DNA from: Megaustenia siamemsis
Lineage: Eukaryota > Mollusca > Gastropoda > Stylommatophora > Ariophantidae
Length of the DNA: 64,000 nucleotides
Direction of reading: 5' to 3'
Assembly (NCBI GenBank): GCA_032433765.1
Contig: JAVIAB010000092.1
Location: 62,100,126-62,164,125 of the forward strand
Made by a program: the position numbers and the translations under genes. Numbering within the stretch: the first letter of the stretch is position 1; every line of letters begins with the position of its first letter. This document shows positions 49,501 to 61,500 of the stretch, one piece after another. The notes under the pieces are model-generated. The model made no database searches. It had not been told where the DNA came from and worked only from the letters and a program-made list of their open reading frames with translations.

Positions 49501-52500
49501 TCTTTTCTCTTTCACTGATACCTAAAAGGTGTCGTGGTTTATATCATTTGTCGTTCTTGTGCTGCTCGAATTGTCTGAATTAGTGATTTTCCTTTGTTGT
49601 TACATGTCTCTGTCACTGCATCTATCCATCTTCTTCTGGGTATTCCTCTTGGTCTTTTTCCATGCATTCTCGAGAAGAACGCCCTTGATGGTGATTGGTG
49701 AGGATTCATTCTGACCAGGTGGCCAAACCATTTAAATTGTTGTTGTTCTATATATTCTTGGCAGGGTTTTGTTCCTACTATTTTTCTTATGGTTTCATTT
49801 GGTATTCTATCTCTTCTTGTGTTGTTTGATACTTTTCTCAAACGCATCTCACATGTATTGATCTTTCTTAAATGTGATTTAGAAAGGGTCCATGTTTGAC
49901 TTTCATAGCACAAAGTTGGTATGAAGATGCTATTTATCATTTGTTGTTTAGCTGGCATAGAAATGTTTGGATGTCTTAGCAATGGTGAAAGCAGGTATGT
50001 GACAGCATTTGCTTTTTGTATTCTCATGTCAATTTCTCTGTCTAGTTTTCCATCTTCTGTGAACATTGTGCCTAAATACTTGAATTCCTCTACTTGTTTT
50101 ATTTCTTTATATTTGATCTTGATGTTTAATGGGTGTCTTAATTTGCTTATTCTTATAGCCTCTGTTTTTGCTGTGTTAATTTTCATACTGTAGTTTGTGC
50201 AGCTTTTATCAAGAGATGTAAAAAATCTGTTGTAGCAGGTTTTCATCCTCATATATTAGGCATTGGTCATCTGTGAAGAGTAGCTCGTTGATGTTGTAGT
50301 TTTCTACAAAAAAAATATAAAGTCATTTAACGGAGTAAAAAAACCTACAGCACATTTATAAACTGCAATGCAAATGGCATTTTCACAATTCTTCACAAAC
50401 ATTCATTAATATTCTGGGTTCCCTGATAGGATATATAAGATGATAAATGATGACAGAAATTTGTTTATGTACTAATTAAATATTAGGCATATGTCATGTG
50501 AAAGCTGTTATTGTAAAATTTCTAACCACTGACTAGCACAACGATTAACTCATTGTGAAGATTGCGGGAACACCCCCCCCCCACCACCCAAGGGATTATA
50601 AAAAAAATGATACCTCATGTGGTTTGAATACTGACTGACCTGTTTATGCTCAACATGTTTCTCTGCTAGCAGCACTCTAAACATTCGCAGACCTTTTGAC
50701 CCAAATCTGGCCACATGGACACAAAGAAATGTGAATAACAAGTTTAGATAATTAAGACACTAAAGTAATTAAAACATTTCAGTAAGTTGATAGATTTCTT
50801 TACATGTCAGTCCTCATTACAAAAGAGTCACATTTTAAAAACCTGAATTTATGACCCAATGAAATCTATGAGTAATAAAATAGAAGTATAACTAGCCAAA
50901 TTTTCTTCTTCTTTCCTTCCTTATTAGCATTTCAGTGTCAAGGGAAGATACAGCTTGCAGTCTTTTGCTCTTCCATTGAAATTGGCTGTCCTTTGCCATT
51001 TATGAGTTCAGTGAGGTCACAGTTTTTTTTTCTTGCCCTCATTTCTTTTACTGCTTTGTAGAAGTGTCACATCTCTGTTCAATTTGACTGAACCCTGTTC
51101 AAATATTTTATTTTGCCCTTTAGATAAAAATTAAAATTTTTTTCTGAGCTAAGGAATACTTTTGATATTCTTCTTGGTTCTTCTTTTCCTCCAAATTTTT
51201 GTAGTTTCTTGTTTTGACTTCATGGACCAGACAATTTACAATGTCTATCAGTACGGCCACCATAAGTACATCAGTATGTTTGGCTATCTCTGTTTATTTG
51301 CTACTTTTCTCGAGTTACAAAGGGTTGTTTTTATGTCAGCGATGACCAAGGAAACTTCCATGGTCAATTCTTGAAAATCTGTGTTTTTTTTTTTTAGCAT
51401 TATACAAGATCGTATCTCACGAAAAAAAAAATCCTACATCAATAGAAACAAATCCAAAACTCAGGGGTTACCTGAAGTAGTAATTAGGAAGGTATACTTT
51501 AGGGGGCAGGGGGTTGTTGGACCACGACAAATTGTCACATTTTTTAGAATTTGTGTTTTAATGCTGTCATTTATTTTACAATGGTAACATAATCTAGGGT
51601 TATATTGTTTTCATTCTTCTATTGTGTTTACTTTGAAGTTTCTTGAGTTCATCTTTCAGTTTTTCTTCAAGGGGTTTGCTTGATTCTTCAACATTTAGTT
51701 GTTCTATTTTTATTGTCTGTTCTTTTTGTTTCTTTAGCTTGTTTATGTATCTTCTCTTTGCTCTGCTTTTCTGAGTGTCATCATCATCGAAGTACCGAGC
51801 CTAGTGGCGTAGGTGATCATGTCTCTCCACAACTTTCTATCTCGGCAGCTATTTATCATTTCTGTTGTTGACCTTCTGCCAAGCCATTCTCTTAAGCTGT
51901 CTGTTATTTTTTTCTCTTTGCTTCCCTCTATCTCTTCGTCCCTTAATTTTTCCAGTTGTTACAATATATTCAACTTGTTCTCTTCTCATTACATGGACAA
52001 AAAAATGATGATTGTCTCTTTCTAACATTTGAAATTAGCTCTCTTTTTGCTTTGACCTCTCTCAGAACCTCTTCATTACTCTTCTTAGCAGTCCATGGTA
52101 TTCTCAACATTCTTCTGTAAAACCACATTTCTACAGACTCCAGTGATTTTCTTGTCTGTTGTCCTATTGTCCATGATTCGCATCCATATGTTAAGACTGG
52201 CTTTACATAACATTTAAGAACTCTTTTTCTTATTTCTATTGTCAAAAATGGATTGCATAGTATTGGAAAGCTGCTTTTGCCTGAGCCATTCTGCATCTCA
52301 CCTCTTTTGTACATCTTCCGTCAGAGGTTAACAAAGTTCCCAAATATTTAAATTCATTTACCTGCTTTAATCTTGTTCCACTTGTCTTTATTTTGCATTG
52401 AGGTGATGTCTTTTTCTTTGTTGTTACCATTACCTCTGTCTTTTTGCTATTAAGGCTGAGTCCTTTATTTTTGCTTTCTTTCACTATAATGTCCGACATT

Positions 52501-55500
52501 TCTTGTAACTCATTTTCACTCTTAGCGATTAATACTGTATCATCAGCATACCTTAGATTATTTATATTATGACCTCCAATTGTTATTCCAGGCATGCCCC
52601 TTATGGATCTTAAAATAACCTCACTATAAATATTAAACAAATCTGATGACAGCACACAACCTTGTCTAACACCCTGTTTTATTTGTTGAAACATTCCCAA
52701 TTGGTTTCCAGTTCTTATGGCCGCTGTTTGTTGCCAGTACATGTTCTTTATTATTCTTAGATCTTTGCTGTCTATGTTTATGCTTTCTAAAATGTTAATT
52801 ATTTCTTGGTGCTTTACTTTGTCAAATGCTTGGTGTAATCTATGAAACATAGGTATAAATCTGTTTTCACCTCTATGGCTCTTTCTACTAAAGATCTTAT
52901 GATATAAATGGCATTGCTTGTTCCTTTATCTCTAACAAAACCATACAGTTCATCGCTAATTTATGGACTGATTTTGTTCCGCACTCTGGTGCTTTTGTTC
53001 ATCACTCGATTTCTGAGTGTACTGATCACCATTTTATAGTCTGTATCATCTATAACATTGGGGACAGCTCTGCTGTTGTTTTCTCTTTTCTTGTTCTGTG
53101 TTTTTTTTCATATGAAATCTACTCGGCTTCTGCATGGTGAATTTTTCCACTTGTACCTGTGGTATATATGCAACTCTCTGTTTGAAGAATGTGTATGTGA
53201 TGTACATGTCATTTTGGTATATAATTCTGACACCTTGTCACCATTTTCACAAATTTTTTGTTAGTTATATTAAAAGCTACTAAAAGTTCCATAGTTGTTA
53301 CCATCTACATGTTAAATAGTAATAATGGTATCCTGCCATAACATTGGAACATAAACAATAAGGAGTTAATGCCCCACATTTTTTCAGATGACCACAAACA
53401 CATAAATGGATGATGTGGTTCAGTATAAAGGTCAAGGTAGAGGTAAAGTACAAGACTTGAACCGGCGTCTTAGCAGGTGAGTTTACACCAATATGTGCTC
53501 GGCCGCCTATCCAGAAATGTTCGGAGATTTCTGGATAGTGTCGCCTCAAGCATTAAAACTCAGATGCGAGGCGACATTCCTCACCTTCCCAGGGTAATAC
53601 CCTGGTTTCCATTTCTGCCAACGGCTGGTTCGATCATGGGGGGATTTTTTTTCCCCCAACCACGAGCACAACTCACACTGCTCCCTGCGGGAATCGAACA
53701 TGTGTTGTCCAAACTTCGGGTGGTTTTCCCAACTAGGCTTCAGAGCGTGCCCCCCCCCCCCCCCCCTGTTCAGCACAATGTCAGACCATCAAACATTTCC
53801 AGAGAAAATCATTGGCACCTTCAGAGGCTGGATGATCTCTCAGGCCATATAAGGGGAGGGGAAGGAAACAAATGACAACCTGATTGACAGTTGAATGAAT
53901 TCATATTAAAAATATTTTACAATTTCCTTTCTGCAGATGTATCCATAATGAACATTTTACAGGAACAATAAGCCTGCATACATTTTGAGAAATGCTGGGA
54001 CGGACGGTGAAGCAGATATGGCGTGTCCTGACTGCAATGAAACAGATTCCATGAATAGAATAGAATTAAATTTCCTTTTTTACTACAAGAGTCAATGTCT
54101 GTTACTGAATATAATTAAAAAAGAAACAACAGATAAAATGGTTTGCTTTGAGATAGAAAATAAAGATATAAATGTGACACAACAAAACATCAACAACGTT
54201 ATGGGAATGCTAGATCAAAAGGCCTACCACAAAAAAGATCTCCCATTAACACTGAAATGCAAAAAGGAAAGAAAGACTGTTAGAACTATGGTATGCCGTT
54301 CAATAATGATAAAACTTACCTCTCTAGAACTATTGTTTCAATCTGTGAAATACAAATTGCTCTCATTGCTTTCATAAAATCTTATATTTAGTTAAAGTTT
54401 TAATGAAAAAAAAAAAGAAGAAAAAAAAATGCACACACACTATCCTATTTAAATTGATGATATATGTATATTCTGTCACTCATACAAACATAACTCAATG
54501 TATACAGAGAAAACTCAGAGATCCATTAAAAAATCATTTTGCTGAATTGTTAGAATTCATTTATAAGTGCACATTACACTTTATTTTATTTAAAAGCAAA
54601 TTTCTGTTTTCTTTCTTTTGATGCAACTTCTCTCCATTTAAAAGATAATGATAGCCCTATGAATTAATGTTGTATCAAATTAAAGTATTGTAACTTTACA
54701 ATACAATGCAACAATATCTTAATCCCTTTCTTTCATTAACTGGCTCAAACTATGAGCAATCTACCTATTTTAACAGGTAGATTGTAGCTTATACACCTGA
54801 AAACTAGCATACAAGTACTACACTATTTCTATGCTTGCCCCACAATCAGAATGTTCTATTAATATTAGGCTGTTTCAGTGTGAGAGTATTAAAAGGATAC
54901 TTATTTGATACAAGCCTCCTCCACTATCACCAACTTTAGTCACAAAATTTGACTGAAATAGATAAATGTACATTATTATAGACAAGTCACTTCTCAATCT
55001 TAACTGTACTGCTAGATAACAAAAGTGTCACAATTTAAAAAAAATTTTAAAAATGAGAACAAAAATACATTTTGAATAAACCACACATCAAATGGAATGA
55101 CTGACTGGTCTAGTGGTGAAATGTCTGTCTCTGAACAAGAAGAGCCAGTTTCTCTTCAAGTCAGTGCTTTCTTTGCAGCTTTACTCTCCCCTAATCTTAG
55201 GATAGTGAGATCTGATGTCTAGCTATCTTGGAAGTTCTGTGTACACTCCAGGCATGTTAAAAGAAATTAAAAATCTATGCCAAAGATAGATGTTTCTGGC
55301 CCACCTAATACTGAACACAAGAAAAAACTGCTTGGAATAACTTTGCAAAAGTCTACTAGATTTTAACTTTTTCTTGTTTCAGCATTTTATTTCACTTCTA
55401 AAATGTGCAATTTCAGGTATTAACTTGAACTTGTTTTATAAAGAAATAAGAAAAATGTCAAATTTTGAGGAATTTGTGTTTTGATGCAATCAATTTTACT

Positions 55501-58500
55501 ACGGTATCATAATCTAGAGTTAATACTGTCCTATGTGCCACTTTGACCTGAAAGGAACTACCATAATGTAACAAGATTATAGAGGATGTTATAGTCTTAA
55601 TAAAAAAGAGCTGAAGATTTCTAATAAGCTTCCACAGTGAATTAATAACTTACACAATTTTCTGAAAGGCATTTTAAATACTGATCCAGGGTATTCTTCT
55701 GTATATTTTTGTCCTTTGGCAGAGCATTGTAAATCTGAAATAGTTTATAAATAATTTAAGCACTGATACATTTACCGCTTAAGAAAGCAAATTATAAAAT
55801 CACTTAAAAAAAACACTATAGGATCAAGCCACCAAATACTGGCAGATTATGTTTACTGAATCAATGCAACTATCAATGGGAAACTTTTAGATCTGCAGTC
55901 AAGAGAATGATGTTGTTATATTAACAGGGCTACCTGATGAACAGATATAATGTTTGAGGCAGAAGGTACCTGGCTAGTTGCTAAAACTGGACTACGTGTT
56001 TACTTCTTTTTGTAAAGAGTAAAAATTATGTTTCTGAAAACTTACACTTTTAATGAAACCAATTATATAAAATATACCATGTCAAATGTTTACATTTTTA
56101 TAGAATTGATGCCTTTTACAAGATGAAATAAAAAACACAAAATCAAGTTTACACAGTTACTGTCATATACATTATATGTGCTCATCAGGTAGCTCTGTCA
56201 AAGTAAGGATATCAACTTCCAGTTCAAAGATGGCGAAATAAAGTTTGTTTTCCATTGAACGTCACAGGCTTTGTATTGTGGATTAATTAATTTCAGCTTT
56301 CTGATGTACATTCCTGTGCAAATGTCAAATGGAGATTCCACTGTACAAATTCTGCACTGGTGCTACGGAGTTCATGCACTAGCTGCAGTCTTTTCGATGA
56401 ATCAGGTGATGTGAATACAACCTCTGTCTCTTGTAAAACATACTACATCTTGTTTTGAAAACTATTCAATATAACTAGTAGGATTTTATTCAGCAGCCAT
56501 TTACTTCCAGTTCTCTCAAATGGACAGCTGTGCAAAGTCAACTAAAAGTTGCACTTTAAGAATTCTGCACTGGTGCTACTGTCTTTGTGCACCTGGCTAC
56601 AGTCTTTTCAGTGAATCAAGCATTGTGGGGACATCCATCGTTGTTGAGCATCATGTATACCATGTCGTAGTGAAAGATGATCCTTATGATGGACATTCAC
56701 ATTTCGCATATCCCAATTACTCAAAAAGAGATAGAGTGAGAGAGAGATAAAGGTTTTTATGCTGTTTGTGAATCTGAAGACCTGGTGTAACCCTCAGTTC
56801 TTCAAGCCAAGAGGAATGTTGCCTAAATTTAAGAGAGCAACAGGGAGAACCGAGGAAGACTTCTGAAGTAGCATTGTTTTATTTTTCAGTCGTTTTACCG
56901 ATGCCAGATATGATGAGGAGATCTGAGCACTTATCAACAGTTGTTCTATGCGTAACGAAGATAATCAGAAGAATAACAATAAGGACATCATTCTTTTGAT
57001 TGCCAGTCTTTCTAATTGATAACTGCATTGCCTGATTCAATAAGCATAATCTGTATGAAGTTTTTGGTGTCTTGGTCCTATCAGCTTTTAGATCACCACC
57101 CTTTTTGTTCTCCAGAAACCATAACCATTATTAATTTTCCAATGCCATTGTGATGTTTGATACTACCAAAATATATTCGTTTTCTAAGCTTAATTAAATT
57201 CAGTAGCAGTTTTTGTATATTTTTAGTTTTTGCAAGATATATATTTTTATTACACAGTAATGACAAGTCATTGTTATTATAAAAATCTGCATATTTTAAA
57301 AGATAATTCTTTAATTAATTGTTATAACAAAACCAGCAAAGTTATAAGACATAAAATGCTCTGGTTTAAAATAAAGTTGCAAACTCATAACAATTTTCTA
57401 GATTACAATGTTTGTTCTTTCTTCTTACTTCTGTGAAGGAAAGGTGAACACTCTCTGGAGATGTAGGTACAGTTCTGGTCTCACTAAGTCTCAGCATAGT
57501 CCTAATTACTTCTGCTGCTTTCTGAAAATAAAAGACATGGTAAGCTATGATGCAGTATCTTTTTATATTCAAAGAATAATAATTGGTAATACAACACCAA
57601 AGGAGTACAAGGACATTTACTGCACACTCTGCGGGCAGAACAGTCAAAGAAGACAGTGATGGATACATTATGACCATGAGTAGCATGATGATGAAGGTAA
57701 TGGCAGTGACCAGGGCGCTCATCTGCCTGGGGTAACAAGACTACACCCATGCATGCATACCAAGTGATTCGATGAACATAAGAAAAGTGGCAGCATTGTA
57801 CGCAGGTGGTGGGTTGAGTCATTGCAGAAGTCAACAATATGTAGAGTCATCTTTGTCTGTCCCTGGACATGTGGGACTACAGGGAAACGAAAGAACGGGA
57901 CAGGTTGGCTAGCTGTGTTTTCATTAAAGATGGTCAACCAATTTATCGGGTGGGCGTCGTCAATGTCCTTCGAGATGTGGGAAGTCACATGACTTCGACA
58001 ACCATGAGTCCACATCACTCCATCAAATGAAAAAGATGAGAGTTACGATGGGCACAGCCAAAAATGAGAAAACTAGTGGGTGCATAAGAGGACAAATCAA
58101 CCAGGACAGAACCAAAGTTGTCAGTCATTGGACACTGTGGGACATGCTGAAGAGGGGATCTGAGCACCCTTGGACATGTTCGGAGTGCAATGATGATAAC
58201 CCACAAATAACTAAATACAAAGATTTTATTTTAAGCAGAGAATAGAAACACAAATTGCAGACTCTCAATGAAAACAAAGAAGCAAGTAAAAGGAGTTCAA
58301 ATAATTTGGATGTATTATAGCAGAAAATGGGAACATCAATACTGAAACAGAACAGATGCATCAAAGCAAATCAAATAATCAAACCAAAAAAAAAAAAAAA
58401 AAAAAAAACCAACAATAAAAAAATGATTTATTCATATGATGATGATTACCAAAGAAAGATCATAAGTAATGAAATAATATATCTTCAAAGAATACTTAAT

Positions 58501-61500
58501 GTGACGATAAAAGACAAAATAAGAAATTGAAAAAATAGGAGTATAACCAGCCCTACCTAAACCTAAGACAACAAATTAATTGGTTTTGGACCATCAAACA
58601 GTCTCCCACAACAAGCATTAACAACCATAAGCAACAATTGAGGAAGACCTTCCAAGAGATTGAAAAGGGAAATATCTGAAACCACACCAAGCACCATTTG
58701 TGAGGAGACCAAAAAACACTCTCATGAAGTCTTCATTATTCTACAAACACTGAAAGGCAAAATTCAATAGATACAGCAAGACAGGATTTTATTTTAGTAG
58801 TTTTATCCAACGTAAAAACATGGGTATTTTTACATGGTAAATGGCACATTATTTCAATATTTAAGCATGAAACTTTACTACATACAACAATTTACAAGAC
58901 AATATTATGTAAATAAAGGCACTCATTAAAAAAAAAAAAAAAGTTAAAATCTTGTAAACTGGTTAGAAGTAGCAAATTCAAATCAATGTATTGATATAAA
59001 TATCAAGATAAATTAAAACCAAGTTCACAATGTACAGAATGATGTTAAGATACAGAAGATAAACTATGAAAACATAATTAGAAACAAATGTAGAGCACGA
59101 CACAATAACAAAATGAACAAAGATACTGTAAATAAAGACATTGTGGACTGCATTAGAAGGCAAGAGTAAAATTTACCACTTCAGTCTTTAAACAGCATAC
59201 AATCTAGCCAAACAGATTCTACAGAGATGGACAAACAGTAAATAAAATAATAAAGAAATATATCATGATTTTTATAAAAAAAAACATTCTTTGTAGAGAT
59301 TGAAAGCTACATGTTAACAGAATTTTGTGAATAGAATAATAAAAATTAAGTTTAAAAATAAAAGAAAAGAAAAATGAATCCACTAGCTATGATATTTACA
59401 ATATCAGTGAAATAAATAATGGAGAAACAATCGCGAAAAAGAACTAACAATGAATCAAAGAGCCATAAACAAACGCTACGAAAACACCAGATTAAGAGGA
59501 AGACAGAGAAAGAGATGGATAAAGGGAATACTAGAGTCACTAGGAGGAATAACACCAGAAGAGGTCAACAGAAGAGCAAAGAATCGCAGATTGTTTCTCC
59601 CCTCGACGCCAACGGCAGCAGAGGAAGGATAGAAGAAGAAGAAGCAGAAGAAGTGAAATAAATAAAACACGCCACACTTACTGCTTAGTTTAGAACTTCA
59701 AGAGTTACAAACCTGATCAATGTGCCTTGTTACAGCAGCAATGATGGCCTGATCACGGAAATGGTGGTGAAACTGGTGCACATTTACACACCAATAACCA
59801 GTCCCTCCTATCTGACTTGCTTGTGCTGCCTTTTGATGAATTTTTAAATAAAAGTTATTGTGCATGGAATACAAAGATAGTGGGATAATCTGTAAAATAG
59901 CAGCATGTCTATAACAACAAACATGAATCAAAACAATAAATGTGATAAAATTATTTCCCATTAAACAGATTCTCCCAAAGGTCTCTTCTTTAATATCTGC
60001 TTCGTATGACAATATTCTGCAGCCTAGCATTTATTTGAGTAGAATCCAACAAGAAAACATCCCAGAATGCTATTTGTTTACACACGCTTATGAAACTATT
60101 TACCAACATCATATAAATGTTCATCACTTAATGACATTTGTTTTACTATGTGGTTCAGGTTCAATCTTGAACAAGATCCAGTCTATGAAGCTAGAGTGTG
60201 TCAGCTACAGTGCAGGCTTAGGGGAAAAATGTGGACATGGAACAATGAGTTTGACCGTATGACTGACTCATCTTACATTATAATATTATTCCTATCTTCA
60301 TTATAGCAACAGGAAAGCAGGTCAAATTCACATGATCTGTAATGTATTTGAAAACAGAAGAAAAAGAATCTTCAATGGTAGCAAGTTCTGTTCAGAAATT
60401 TATGATTTATCTAGTCCTAAAAAATTAATTTCAAGTCAATCTATGACAGCCTGCACCATCAAAGCAAGAAACAGAGTAGAATGGTGATCCATGGTAGCCA
60501 ACCTTCGTTGTGAAGAAGGCACTCGATGATGATGATAAAGAAAAAATTAGTACTAGAGACTTTCTCTAGGAAAGTAGAATAGTCTGGTATGATACTGACA
60601 TTACTTGTGAATGTGTTGATGATCATAGAAAAATACAATTATATATTATGTTATACTGTTGTTATGTATAATCTTCTGCAATCATGGCTCATTCAGACTA
60701 TGATTCTGGACTCTCTTATTAAGGTCGCTGTCTGTTTCAGAGATTTGGGTGTACTGTAGAGTTTCTCTTTCAGGGAGGCGGGCGTGGGCCACGCTGACCT
60801 CCTCAGGTCCGTGCATTGTGGGCCCTTGATAGTTGGAGGTATCCATCCTCCAGATTATTTTTTTGGGTGTTCTTGTTTCAATTTTGCACAATATTGATCT
60901 TTGATGATGGATTTAGCTTCTTCATAACTGACCAGATGGTTCTCTCACTCCCTCTCTGGCTATCTTGTCTGCTCACTAGTTTCCTTGTATAGTACAGTGT
61001 GATAGTACCCACTGGATGATCACTCTTTGTAAGTTGCTGCCCAATTGTTCTAGCATTGTTGTCAATACATTGGTCAATACCACCAATTTCTTGTGCACAT
61101 TATTTTTGTGCTGGGTAGGCAGATTTGAAGCTTTTTCAGGGCCTAAGTTTCCGCTTTATAGTTGTTAGAGAATATTCCTGTGGCTATTTATAATTATAAA
61201 GAACATATTTCAACTCACCTGCATGAAGTACCTGCTATTAATAATAATACAAGACACCGGTCGACTACGGGGAAATGAAAGAGTGGACAGGTGGTTAGCT
61301 GCGCTGTCGTTGAGGACCGTAAACCAATGGATCGGGCATATATCATCAATGTCCTCCGAGATGTGGGAAGAGCACAGGACTTCGACAAACACAAATCCAC
61401 GTCACTTCTTCAGATGATAGAGATGGGTGTTAAGATGGGCACAGCCAGAAATGAGAAACTTAGTGGGCGTGTAAGAAGACTTATCAACCAACAAAGAACT

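Noticed and set aside
53985..54377. + strand 130-codon ORF with CPDCNETD
   Set aside because: It overlaps a solid POLR3C exon on the other strand (54320-54380) and has no recognised family. The Cys pair alone is not enough.
57366..57837. Two - strand ORFs of over 110 codons
   Set aside because: One contains the 31-codon POLR3C exon at 57429-57521; the remaining parts are intron read-through and LINE shadow.
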